Assembly (NCBI GenBank): GCA_946406115.1
Contig: OX291554.1
Coordinates: 13,713,092 to 13,777,091, forward strand
Length of the DNA: 64,000 bases
Origin: Apoda limacodes
Lineage: Eukaryota > Arthropoda > Insecta > Lepidoptera > Limacodidae
Direction: 5' to 3'
The translations under genes and the position numbers were made by a program. Below the pieces are notes generated by a model. The model ran no database searches, had not been told where the DNA came from, and worked only from the letters and a program-made list of their open reading frames with translations. The first letter of the stretch is position 1; every line of letters begins with the position of its first letter. Positions 9,569-20,000 of the stretch are shown here, one piece after another.

Positions 9569-12500
9569 TTTTTTTTTTTTTTTTTTAATACTTTGAAGGT
9601 GGCAAACAAGTAAACTGCCCGCCTCATGTTGAGGAGTAGGTAGCCGTAGCCTAAGGACGCTTGTAACACAGTAGTAAAACTCAGGTGTTGTCCATCCTTT
9701 AAAAAACCAATCACTTCGTTTTCGAAGAACCCCATACTGCAGTTCATATATAGGGAAAAAACTCGACAGGAAACTAATTCAGCGCTACTAAAGCGTTTGC
9801 GGAAGAAAACTTGTATAAAACCGTCGTTGACTTAAAGGGTCAGGGAAAGAATATTGACATCCCAATGAATGATTTAGATTCTAAGGTATGAGGATATACT
9901 TATTGTCGATGGTGAGCGAAAAGAGGACACAACCCATTATACAAGTAGGAAGTCACACACATTGGGCGGCAAATTCTCTCTTTGGAGACTTAACGATTGG
10001 TACCTGAATGTGAGTTTATGACCGCTGGTTCGCGTTCGCGGGAGGAAGTTTCTCTGAAACCGCACTGTACGCGACGATTTAGGTTCTAAAGGGTGAACAT
10101 GAATTCCCTGCCGATGGCGAGCGGTGCGATGGTAGAAAGTAGCCGTGGGCATCATTTCGAACATTTCCTCAGAACACAACCCATTGTACAAGCGGTAGAA
10201 CACACACAGGGAGGCAAAGTCTCTCCTCAGACTTACGGGCTCGATACCGCAAGTGAGTTTGGAATCGTCGACAATTCTCACAACCCGTCGTTGAACTGAG
10301 TAAAAGGGCCAAGCTGGTATCCAGGTGCACCTGCCCAGAGATGGCAACAGTACTCCATATGGGGCTGAACTTGCGATTTGTAAAGTAACAACCTTTGCCC
10401 CGACGTGAAGGTCTGCTTCGCTCTGTTCAGTACATCAAGGTTTTTGGACGCCAGCTTCACCTTACCTTGTAAATGATCTCGGAACTGAACATCGCTGGAG
10501 ATGTCAACACCAAGGATCCCAATGCTCTTGGAGATGGAGAGGAGAATGTTCTGGAATTGTGGGACTACAGTGAATGGGGTTTTCTTAGCGGTGAACGCGC
10601 ACACTTGTGTCTTTGTAGGGTTGAATCGGACCAAATTTACCCGCCTCCAATCAGAGACCTTGGACAGTGTGGTCTCGATTTGAGACACAAGTTCTCCTCG
10701 GATTTCTTCCACAACGGAACGAGGGATGTTTGCACGACCACGACAGTACTGTCATCTGCATAGCAACGTATGTTGTAGATGTTATTGATATGCAGCAGAA
10801 ACAGCGTAGGAGACAGCACAGAGCCTTGCGGGACACCAGCATTAATGTCCATGCTATCAGAGCAACTACCGTCAACTACGGTTCGTATGCGTCTGCTGGA
10901 CAAAAAGCTAGCCACCCATTTGCACAAACCCTCGGGCACTCTGTAAGATGGCAACTTCGATAGAAGACTCCGGTGCCAGTCCCGATTGAACGCCTTCGCC
11001 ATGTCCAGGCTACATGCCAATGCCTCATCCAGACTCTCAATGGCTAGTGCCTATCGGTGTGTGAGATCGGTACAAGATCACCAGTCGAGCGACCGTGGCG
11101 AAAGCCATATTGATGGTCACTGACCAGGTTGTGTACTTTTAGTTATCTTAGAAGCTGTGTGTTGATCACACGCTCCATCACCTTGGAGAGGAGAGAGGTT
11201 ATTGCGGGAGAGAGGTAAAAGCAATAGGCCTGTAATTTGATGGATCTGATCTATCGCCCTTTCTTGGGCACCGGGTGCACATTCGGAGTCTTCCATCAAG
11301 TCGTAAATTGCCTAGTGTGGTGGAAAAGCGCGAAGAGGCGCTTGAGTACAGGACATAACTTAAGAGCACACTGCTTAAGCACCACTGCTGGTATACCGAC
11401 TGGCACATTCGACTTATGAACGTCTAGAGAAAGCAACGCCGGACCTACCGCTGTGTATGGAGATTTCCGGCAGCGCCTTCATCGATCATGTTCGAGTTCG
11501 AGGCAAAGAGACTGCCCAGTAGATCGGCTTTTTTCTGTAGCACTATGGGCCAAGTCACCATCGGTCTTTCGCAGTGGTGGTAACGAAAATTGGCAAAAGT
11601 TCTCTTCGGCAGTTTTGGCAAGCGACCAGAAAGCACGACTCCCAGAAGGATAGCTCGCAAGTCGTCCACCTATTTTGCCGATGATTTGGAATTTTGATCT
11701 GGCAGTTGCTTTCTTACTGAACCTCGAGGCAGCATTTGCGTTTTAATTCAGAAGTATCCGGATTCTTATTATTACGAGCCGTGGTCCAAGCCTCATATGC
11801 AGTTTGCTTAAGGATTTTAGCTTTTCTGCAAGACCTATTAACCCACGGTCGCTTTTTGACGCCGGCAGCTACTCGCGGGTTAGGAATATAGCATTCCATA
11901 CCAGCGAGGATTGTTTCAGTGATTGCGGCTACGCAGACGTCAGGATCTTCTGAGTGAAAGCAGATCTGCCTCCACGGGTACGATGCATGAAATTCTCGCA
12001 ATCCATCCCCGTCTGCGGACTTATAGCGCCACACATGACGCCAATCAGTTGGCCCAGATGAATCGGGTTGTGTGCATGACATTTGAGTCCGAACGAGACA
12101 GTGGTCTGAGGAGCCAAGAGACGCATCCACTGAGACGGAGTATCCGTCCGGACGAGTAGTCAGCAGAAGGTCCAGTAAGGAGCTCGTATGGTCCTCCATA
12201 TCTGGTATTCTCGTTGGAGAAAGTACTAGCTGAGAGAATCCATAGGTCAGAGCAAATTCATGAGCTGATATCCCTGCATAGTTATTGGTTCAAAAACTGA
12301 GCCACTCACGATGGTGGGCGTTAAAGTCTCCCAAAATAACTAGTTCTGCTGTGGGATATTGCTCTAGAACTTTGTCAGTCGTCAAACTCAGGTGCGTGAA
12401 TAGTCGAGTTACGTCCGTGTCACCGCTATGAGACCTGTAGAGGCACGCATAGATACGAATGTGGCCGCCAAGGCTGTGAAGGCGGCGACAGCAGATATCC

Positions 12501-13317
12501 TCCCGGACGAACATACATACAGCGGCACGACTCATAAAATTGTGTTCGAGTTTGTAGCCAGGATAATGAAGGTGTGATGTGTCGGCCGGGCAGGATATCT
12601 GCGTCTCCGTTAGAAAAGAATGGTCGGCTGCGCAGTCTCGAGATGGTGGTGAACTGCGTTAAGATTTGCGTGAATACCCCTGACATTATATGTGGATGGA
12701 GTAACCGCTGTAAAAACTCTTTTCCATTTTGTTCTCATGGCCATTATATATAAAAATAGTTACTTAGACTATGGATGAGGATTCACTGCACAGACAGCTT
12801 AGGGGACAAAAGGTGCGGTACTAAGACTGCCGAAGCTCGCCACAGATGATACAGTTGCTGGCACGGCGGGCGGAAGGGCCCCTGATCCCCCTCTGTTGTA
12901 GTAGCCGGGTCCACTCCGGTCTCCTTTTCCGGCACGACTACTACTTCAGAGACTTTACAACGGTTGGCGGATCAGCCTCCCAGGGCGGAGATTAAGTGAT
13001 CCTTCGGTTCGGGAACCCGTTCAACCTGCGGGCGGGCAGCGGTCAGACGTTTCATCAGGTCTCCCTGACTGCCGAACCCGCACGCCGTATCTACGCCGAG
13101 CTGTCCGCGCAGCGAATCCTCAAAGAGCTCTGGCAACCTTACTCACCGCCAGGAACATAACACTACTCAATGTTAGTGTTATTATGGCCGCGGTTTTATG
13201 TAAGGTGGAGGTACTTCCCCAGTTCGGGCCGCTCATTCGAGCAAGTACTCGCTATGCCCTGCTTTAGTGGTTCGGGTGGCTTATTCGAGCGATTATTCGC
13301 AGTGCCCTACATCTCTT
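9569..13317 (-). mobile_element. LINE copy B, full-length but decayed (Jockey/CR1 type)
   Basis: This is the same element as copy A at 33059-36727, read on the minus strand. Its poly(A) appears as a T-run at 9569-9586, followed by a diverged GTGGCAAACAAG tail. RT sequence lies at about 10040-11700, the RT N-terminal part and endonuclease at 11700-12750, and the GC-rich 5' untranslated region at 12750-13317. The 5' end carries the TTCGAGCRAnTAnTCGC repeats seen in copy A. The piece between the tail and the RT (about 9738-10030) is rearranged: a 160-base unrelated segment plus a more diverged duplicate of an RT segment. Reading frames are broken throughout. At the site where copy A has lost one base (35403/35404) copy B keeps it. 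Confidence 0.9.
9937..12750 (-). pseudogene. ORF2 remnants of LINE copy B (endonuclease and RT)
   Basis: Only pieces of the reading frame stay open. From the N-terminal side they are an endonuclease fragment with CMFVREDICCRRLHSLGG and LGDFNAHHREWLSF (12290-12535), the endonuclease end SLGSSDHCLVRTQ with the RT-proximal region (11714-12199), an RT palm fragment with DMAKAFNRDWHR, AGVPQGSVLSP and YADDST (10637-11020), then VNLVRFNPTKTQVCAFTAKK (10278-10712) and the C-terminal part VRIVDDSKLTCGIEP (9937-10347). The catalytic boxes are recognisable, but stops and shifts separate them. In copy B the DxAKAFDR box reads DMAKAFNRD. Nonfunctional. Confidence 0.88.
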
Positions 13318-13374
13318 AAAAGTTTTGATGTATCTACCTATATTGTATTGACTAAGTAATTTATGCTAAGCGTT

Positions 13375-13765
13375 ATAACTCATTCTAAGGCCCGGATTAA
13401 TAGTCGTGGCTTAGCCAAAGTATGTAACATTCTAAGACAGAGACTTAGTAGCGTAATGTAGTGAAATGCAACAACGAACATAAGTAAGGCCCGTTATAAT
13501 AGTCGTAAGAATTACTTATTGCTAAGACAGAGTCTTAGTTCAAGTAATGTAATAATAAACACTGCTTAGACGCACACACACGTTGTAAAGGAAATGCGTT
13601 AGTCAGGCTTAGTCTAAGAAAAAGAGCATGCTAAGCAACGTGTGTGTGTCTAAGCAGTGTTTATTATTACATTATTTAAACTAAGCCTATGTCTTGGTAA
13701 TAAGTAATACTTTGTTTAAGCAACGACTTTAATAACGGGCCTCAGTTATGTTTATTGTTGTTTTA
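13375..13765. repeat. Foldback structure: two direct and one inverted repeat unit
   Basis: A unit of about 110-125 bases occurs three times: roughly 13375-13465 and 13469-13584 in direct orientation and 13637-13762 inverted. The last two pair as a long hairpin. Shared landmarks are AAGGCCCGTTATWA, TTACTTATTRCYAAGACA, ATGTAATAATAAACACTG and CTTAGACRCACACACACGTT. The loop, 13585-13636, holds a small palindrome (CTTAGTCTAAG). This looks like a foldback or MITE-type element. It starts within about 60 bases of the 5' end of LINE copy B. Confidence 0.85.
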
Positions 13766-13789
13766 ATTACATGTTTGTTTAGTTATTTG

Positions 13790-15900
13790 CTATCCTCAAT
13801 ATCACTTTAAGAGTCCCACACGCGTAACTCTACGATTTCATACAAAAGTTATCAGTTTTCTTTAAATTTTATAAATTATTGCAAATGATAAATGGTATAA
13901 TTGGCATAGTGAAAATTGGTAGATGTCAAGAAAGTGGCCAGTCGATTAACAAAATTTTCAAACCACCCATAAGGCTTGGCTTAGCGACTGCTCTCAGAAA
14001 TACGGGGTAAAGCTTAGAAAAATGTGCCATAACGTTTTTGATAAAGGTGCTCATATTTCTGTATGAACATTTTAAGATGTAAGTACTTGTTCAAATACAC
14101 CTTTAGGCTTTGTAATTATTTTATTATTATACTAAGTATCTAAAACATTCTAATAGAATAATAATTTTTCTGTTTGCTTATATTTTATGTTAATATAAAC
14201 ACGTTACATGTAATATCCTTCTTTTCTTATATTAAATGTATACTTATATGATAAAAGACTCATATTAAAAAACTAGTGTGATAAATTATGTTAGGCTACA
14301 AGGGGATAGAGTATAAAATATGCCAAGAGTTTCCGGTGGCAACATCTGGCTGGTCCATCGTGTCGCTGAATATAGGACTTTATTTAAAATCCTCTTCTTT
14401 GTCCAATAACGTTACGGACACTTCATCATGATTTAGGATTCGGCGGTAGAAAGACGAATTTAAAACTATAACAGTCTTTTATCTTACTAAATTAAAATAT
14501 TTGTCTTGATTTTATATTTTCCATTTTTAAATTGTCCCAACAGTCATACAAAATTGCTTAATGTGTTCCAAATGAAAAATGTTTCAATCCATAAAATTCT
14601 GTACACTTCTGAATTAAGATTTATATCGAAAACTTCAAAGATTTTTAGATATGATATATCCTCCAGATCTTAAAAGAAATATTGTGTTCACGTAGTCCGT
14701 ACAACGTAGGAAACAATAATAAAAAACCACGATAAAGACCAACCTGATATTGCACAACCAATAATGGCAACTTCAATAATCCGTATACACTGGTCCCAAA
14801 TGTTAACTCGAGTTATTGCTTGTACATTTTTAGTTCGCACCAACATTGACCGGTTCTATAATTCATAAACATGTTATTATGGTTGCGTTTTATTAATTTC
14901 GAATTATTAGCTTGTATAAATACTAATAATCCGAAACCAATATGGCATTGGATCAATAGACAAGAAATTATTTTAGTGCGGTTTCGTATTAACATTTCAA
15001 CGCCATACAATTAACATTTGGTTGAACATATGAAACACTAAATATACCTTTATAACAATTCATTAACTTCATGTAACACCACTATCAAATTTTTGTACCA
15101 ATCAAAAAATGTTTGGGTCTAAAATTCATTTTTTCCATCATTTATTTATTTTTATTATAGAAGATTAACGATTCACCAGGATATACAATGTAAATAAATA
15201 TGTAAAGATTACAATGAATCCTTACACATGAATAATAAGTTATTTGATATTATTTAGAACATCTAACACACAAGAAGGGATGGTTGAAATTATGTATTTA
15301 AAAGCCAATCAATATAATAATTCAAATTACGAATTAAGGAAATAATTTGACTTAAAAACCTGATAAGAAAATATTATTATAAATTGTAAAATAACCCGTG
15401 ATTTTTAACCCTTGCTTAACAATACTAGATGCTTGAACTGAATATGTCTAAGTTCAAGTTGGTACTGTAGGTGTTACGACCTCTCGGTAGAATATAAGGA
15501 AGTAGAAATACAAGTACTAAACTACTAGGGATAGTAAATACGCCGCCACGATATTACTAAGCTGTGAGGCATTTGCCTGTAATTGTTATGTGCACGTAGT
15601 AAAAAGAAATGGCGTTTGTGCTTAAACCTACTATGAATACTGAATATGTTTAGCTCGTGTAAAGTAAGCAGAGTTTCGCATTTCTATGCGAAGAGTCTTC
15701 GTAGCCCTATTATATCTATAATGTGGTTGACAAATAAATATTTTACACCAAGATCAAGGTGAACAACCCGACTCCAAACTATTATGTCGTATTCATATTG
15801 TGTTGTAAACCAAGATATTTATAATATGAAAATATGATAAAGGGGCCATATAAAGGCTAACTACCTCCGCTATAAGATATATGTCTATTTTCTATGAGAT
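13790..15900. other. AT-rich stretch without a recognisable gene
   Basis: No coding sequence is supported; the 65-codon minus-strand frame at 14813-15010 has no recognisable motif. One short segment, 15465-15510 (ACTGTAGGTGTTACGACCTC and onward), recurs at 38286-38330, so at least one dispersed repeat passes through. Confidence 0.4.
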
Positions 15901-15911
15901 ATATCTTCTCT

Positions 15912-16045
15912 CTACCGTATGTATGCTGACGATCGACAAATTTATTCGCAAGTTACCATCGATGACTTATCAAAAGCAATGGATACCACCAATAATGATC
16001 TTGCTTAAATAATAACCTGAAGTGATTAATTTGGCTTGAAACTTT
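15912..16045 (+). pseudogene. LINE reverse transcriptase fragment with YADD box
   Basis: The plus strand reads LYRMYADDRQIYSQVT followed by IDDLSKAMDTTNNDLA, then a stop and, with two more stops, a short stretch ending FGLK. The order YADD-xQIY, about 25 residues of helix, then a GLK block is that of the RT palm and following region in Jockey/CR1-type LINEs. It differs from the LINE copies A-H in this window (YADDSTGD), so it comes from another family. Fewer than 50 codons survive. Confidence 0.72.
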
Positions 16046-16074
16046 TATTCCTACTGTGTAAGTCAGTCATCGCC

Positions 16075-16331
16075 GTGCACGGGGTTCTTACCCATTGACC
16101 CATCTTCTTACTGGAATAAAAAATATTTTGTGCTATTTTCTTTCTCTCCAGCTACCTCTATGCAAAAAAATCAAATTACCCGTAGACAACAACAAATAGA
16201 GGTGCCCCGCTATTACCACGTAAGGAAAAGTGCAAACTAATTTATTCCCGTGGGAACTCTAAATCGGAATAAAAAAGTATTATGTGTCTTTTTCAGTCCT
16301 TCCAACTATTTCTGCGCTAAAAATTAGGTCA
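16075..16331. repeat. Two diverged copies of a short repeat
   Basis: The phrase CTGGAATAAAAAATATTTTG (16114) recurs as ATCGGAATAAAAAAGTATTATG (16262). Each is followed by a TTTTCTTTCTCTCCAGCTACCTCTATGC-like stretch, in the second case TTTTTCAGTCCTTCCAACTATTTCTGCGC. Similar phrases occur in the body of lepidopteran Helitrons and RTE-linked repeats. The class is left open. Confidence 0.45.
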
Positions 16332-16401
16332 CCCTGATGCCTATGGACGCTTGCAACACTAGGGGCTGCATTTGCGCGTTGCCGACCCTTTAAAAATCTA
16401 A

Positions 16402-16563
16402 AGGCTTATCTTATCTTGCTTCTATTTCTATAACTTGTACCCTAAGGTTGCCTGTAAGAAATCGCTTTATAGTAATAAGCCTGCCTAGTTGCACTCTAAA
16501 TATATAAGATTGTATGATTGTTTAGTTTTAAATTATTTGGTGTACAATAAAAGTATATTCTAT
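16402..16563 (+). mobile_element. LINE 3'-tail insertion nested in LINE copy C
   Basis: This 162-base insertion is flanked by the direct repeat TCTAA (16397-16401 and 16564-16568), while copy A has the uninterrupted sequence at the same point. It contains GGTTGCCTGTAAGAAATCGC followed by TTTATAGTAATAAGCC and ends in GTACAATAAAAGTATATTC. The same stem-forming GATCGCTTT..AAGCGAT and CAATAAAGTAT layout is seen at 48241-48367, so this is a 5'-truncated copy of a second LINE family. Confidence 0.78.
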
Positions 16564-17344
16564 TCTAACTTCTTTCTTGAAGAACCCCATTTTGTAGACC
16601 TTAGAGACAACCTTGGCAGGGAGCTCATACTACAACCTAAGCGTTAGCATGAATTCCCTGCCGATGGCAAGCGGTGCAAAGGTGGAAAGTGGCCGTGGGC
16701 ATCTTTTCGAACAATTCCTGAGAACATTTCATTATTTTATATTAGCGGTAGAACACACACACGGAGAAAAACTCTCTCCTCAGACTGAAGGGTTCGATGC
16801 GGCTTGTGAATTTCAGCGATGAGTCTCACAGCCCGACATTGAATCGAGTCAAAAGGGTCAAGCTGATATCCAGGTGAAACCACCCAGAAATGGCAGCAGT
16901 ACTCCATATGGGGCCGTAGTTGTAACTTGTAAAACAGCAACCTTGGCCCCGAGGTGAAGTACTGCTTCGCTCTGTTGAGAACGCTAGCTTCACCTTGTCC
17001 TTCAAATGATTCGGAACTGTACACGTTAACACCAAGGATCCCGATTCTTTTGGAGATAGTAAGGGGTGTGTTCTGGAATTGTGGGACCTCAGTGAATGGT
17101 GTATTTTTAGCGGTGAATCAGACCAATTTTCCCGTTCCCAGTCAGAGACCTTGGACAGAGTTGCCTCGATTTTAGACACAAGCTCTCCGCGCTTTTCTCG
17201 TAACAAGGGATGTTTGCAAGGCTCGTAAAATAAGCGTCTCCAGTGCTGTCATCTGCATAACAATTTATGTTGTTGATATCCATCATATAATTGAAATGCA
17301 GCAGAAACAGAACAGAGCCTTGCAAGACACTAGCATCAATGTCC

Positions 17345-17513
17345 TCAGGACTACAGTATAGGGTTCTTCAAGAAAGAGGTTATCGGATTTTTGAAGGGTC
17401 GGCAACGCGCCAGTGATACCCCTGGTGTTACAAGCGTCCATAGGCCACGGTGACCGCTTACCATCAGGTGGACCGTGTGCTTGTTTGCCACCTTAGTGGT
17501 AAATAAAAAAAAA
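17345..17513 (+). mobile_element. 5'-truncated LINE insertion nested in LINE copy C
   Basis: The last 160 bases of the copy A-type LINE, from the codons for the RT C-terminus (GGTTCTTCAAGAAAGAGG) through TTGTTTGCCACCTTAGTGGT to an A-rich tail, lie here in plus orientation. The host LINE copy C breaks at GTCC (17341-17344) and resumes TCCATGC at 17514, so a three-base duplication or microhomology (TCC) flanks the insertion. Confidence 0.85.
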
Positions 17514-17545
17514 TCCATGCTATGCCGTCATCTACGGTACTATAT

Positions 17546-17716
17546 TTTTCAAAATATGTATACCTTAAATCAATCTTGCTTCTCAACATTCGTAGAAAAA
17601 TTAATATCAATTAAAAACTAATTTCGTGAATATCTGGAAATGTGAGTAGGTATGTGTAAAGTATACCAGTGACGGTGTGTGATTGTGCGGGAAGGTTTAT
17701 ATGCATACACGTGTGA
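17546..17716. other. Spacer between LINE fragments
   Basis: No gene or repeat is recognised in this short AT-rich spacer. Confidence 0.4.
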
Positions 17717-17850
17717 GGATGAACTCCCTGTCGATGGCGAGCGAAACTATGGCGAAAAGTAGCTTTGCTCATTATTTTAAACAATACCTCAGACCATTAT
17801 CTAAGCATTATCACAGGGTGACAAAGTCGCTCCTCAGACTTCGGACAGGA
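17717..17850 (-). mobile_element. LINE copy D, short diverged fragment
   Basis: The stretch GATGAACTCCCTGTCGATGG, then GCGAGCGAAACTATGGCGAA and CCTCAGACCATT, matches the RT C-terminal region of copy A at about 33345-33480 on the same (minus) reading strand. It is more diverged than copies B and C. No ends remain. Confidence 0.7.
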
Positions 17851-17895
17851 CAGGACCGACGGTAATTTTCAATATATTGTGCCTATACTATAGAC

Positions 17896-18150
17896 CAGGG
17901 GTTCCCTTTTGATCACGCCCCCCTACTGCCAAAAATGAGAATGCCCACGCCCTCCTCGGCGCAGCAAATTACAGCAAGTACATTTTTTTTAGATGTTTTA
18001 TTTAAAAAAAAATGTTTTCTCACACTTATTATAAGAAGAGTCAATGAAACGGAGCATGATTTTGATATGATTTCCAATTCTAGGTTAAGTAGAAGACAGT
18101 GCCCGGGCCCCCTTTTGGATATCGTAACGCCCCCCACTTTAAAAATCAAT
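17896..18150. repeat. Possible hAT-type MITE remnant
   Basis: At 17896 the sequence CAGGGGTTCCC resembles a hAT terminus and is followed by a C-rich tract (CACGCCCCCCTACTGCC). A second C-rich tract, CGGGCCCCCTTTTGGATATC then GTAACGCCCCCCAC, lies at 18103-18137. The complementary terminus could not be found, so only one end is supported. Confidence 0.35.
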
Positions 18151-19629
18151 GCTGTACTCTTAGACTAAGTAATTTCATTAGTTGTTCCTAACTAATTATT
18201 ATTTTAGTTTTAAGGTGACTGCTGTTGTAGCGAGTGGCAACACTACAACAGTTGCCAAAACAATAATATTGTTCCTATTATATTACTGAAGACGCTAATA
18301 AAGGTAAATATTGCATTAAGTATATCTTTTATTATAATTTCTAAGAATAATTAAGTCATATCCAGTATCAAGCAAATTGTTTGCCAATCGTGTACCATAG
18401 TACCTATTTGGCTAAGCTGTAATGATCAAAGTCAATTACCGTGCATGTTTCCTATTGTGTATGTGAATTAGGCTAAAGAACATTTTTTTCTCAATGTCTT
18501 ACCTTGTAGGAAAAGGCGTCAATGTATATTGTTACCATTGAAAATATATAGGTAACCGAATTAAACTTATTCTGTTCCTACAAATAATTTAGAATTTTAA
18601 ACAGAGCGCACAACCTGTGGTACAACGAAGTGCACAAGAGTGTGTTTCAAACACATCATGACAGCTCGCTCCGACCACATTGTTTGTGATGGCCGTTCCA
18701 ACTGAAACTAATGCACAGGAAATTAATATCAGCTATCGCTAACGGAACAACGCAGCCAGTTAACACCATCCGAGAATATATTTTCTGACGCTACGAGAAA
18801 AGATTTTTTATTTAATTTAATTTCATCAGAAAATAAAATGATGTTTTTGTTTGTAGAATTTTATGATCTTAAGAGCGAGTTTAATATTATTGTTCCATAC
18901 AAACTTCGATGTTTCGGCCGATTTTTTCATTAATACCCCCATTATTAAAGGCGTATAACACTTAAGCATGTATTTTAATAAAATTCGAATTTGTAATTCA
19001 AAACCCAAATCTGATTTGTCATATTAATATCTATTTTATGAAGAAATCACAGAATATCACTCTCACTTTCTAGAGAAATTGAATCAAAATGAATATTCTT
19101 TCTATATGTTTTAATATATTAAGATTTGAACGATAACGTATATTTTTTTCGCGACAAAAACTCAATGCTGTTACAAAATTTTATTGGTCTGTTATAAAAA
19201 AAATAGAATTTTAATAGATTTTAAATTAAGGTGTGAATAATTAATGTACTTGAGAAATGAAGAAAAAGACTCATTGGGTACACCCCTGTCTCGAAACTTC
19301 GCCACCCAGGACGTTAAGTGAAATCGAAACCCCTCGGCCACCACAGATGATACAATGATGGCTGATCGAGAAATAAACATAAAAAGGACATTAAATCAAA
19401 AGTCTGTAATTTTATTTCCGTTTCGAAATTTAATAAAATGTTATACCCAGTCTTAAAAGCTATGATTACGAAGAGACAAAATCTAATATTTCCATTAATC
19501 AAAAAGAAAGATCACTGAAAAAGGCTGTTATTTTTTATATAATTAATTTATATATAATTTTAAGTCTATACCAAGTTTGTCAGAAACTGACAATTAGAAA
19601 AAGAGGATATATTATTCTGCGCTGGTCTG
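18151..19629. other. AT-rich stretch without a recognisable gene
   Basis: No gene is recognised. Three minus-strand frames of 60-62 codons lie in AT-rich sequence and resemble no protein. A local inverted pair surrounds GTTGTAGCGAGTGGCAACACTACAACAG at about 18222-18250 (an imperfect hairpin). Confidence 0.4.
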
Positions 19630-20000
19630 TCATTTAACCCAAAGATGACTAAATTCACATAGATCATATTTTACATCTGTTGCGTAATTTCGGTGTTACC
19701 AACCTTAAAGTAATTCCCAAAAATTAGGGAGTCCTTACTTTTATTCAGTACTTCAATTTATTTTCACTTACGATGACCCCAGTGGTGACACATTATATTG
19801 AGATAGAACGTAAACCTTTGCTATCAAGCTAGCAATCCGTTGACCACGGCCATGTTGTGTATGATAAAACCTTTAAGGTGGTTCCAAATATATACTGTAG
19901 TGCTAAAATATAGAAGGATGCACCAAATATAATCTGTTCTTCTCTATCATGGCATCCGTGCACGCCGTGTACGTTATTTATAGGTCCTGCCATGTGACAA
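19630..20000 (-). repeat. Dispersed repeat, reverse copy
   Basis: Reverse complement of the repeat at 3480-3890; landmarks AACCCAAAGATGA, CGGTGTTACCAACCTTAAAG, AGAACGTAAACCTTTGC and CTCTATCATGGCATCCGTG appear in the inverse order. Identity by eye is about 70-75 percent. Confidence 0.65.

Larger units (their letters stand above)
16332..17545 (-). mobile_element. LINE copy C (3' part), interrupted by two later insertions
   Basis: The minus strand carries the 3' end and RT C-terminal half of the same LINE as copy A. The 3' tail is at 16332-16401, the RT region runs from 16564 to 17344, and a last piece resumes at 17514-17545. It is split by a foreign 162-base insertion (16402-16563) and by a short 3' piece of the same LINE family in opposite orientation (17345-17513). 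Frames are broken; ORF pieces such as SEERVFLRVCVLPLI and VLNRAKQYFTSGPRLLFYK confirm the RT region. Confidence 0.88.

Noticed and set aside
10473..10763. Plus-strand frames over LINE copies A, B and E (for example MISELNIAGDVNTKDPNALG)
   Set aside because: These are antisense shadows of the LINE reverse transcriptase; they recur wherever the LINE does.
14813..15010. A 65-codon minus-strand frame
   Set aside because: No motif, AT-rich codons, and a length expected by chance over 2 kb of such DNA.
17345..17513. LINE 5' inversion by twin priming in copy C
   Set aside because: The 3' end is present in both orientations and the host copy resumes after the poly(A); nested insertion explains it better.
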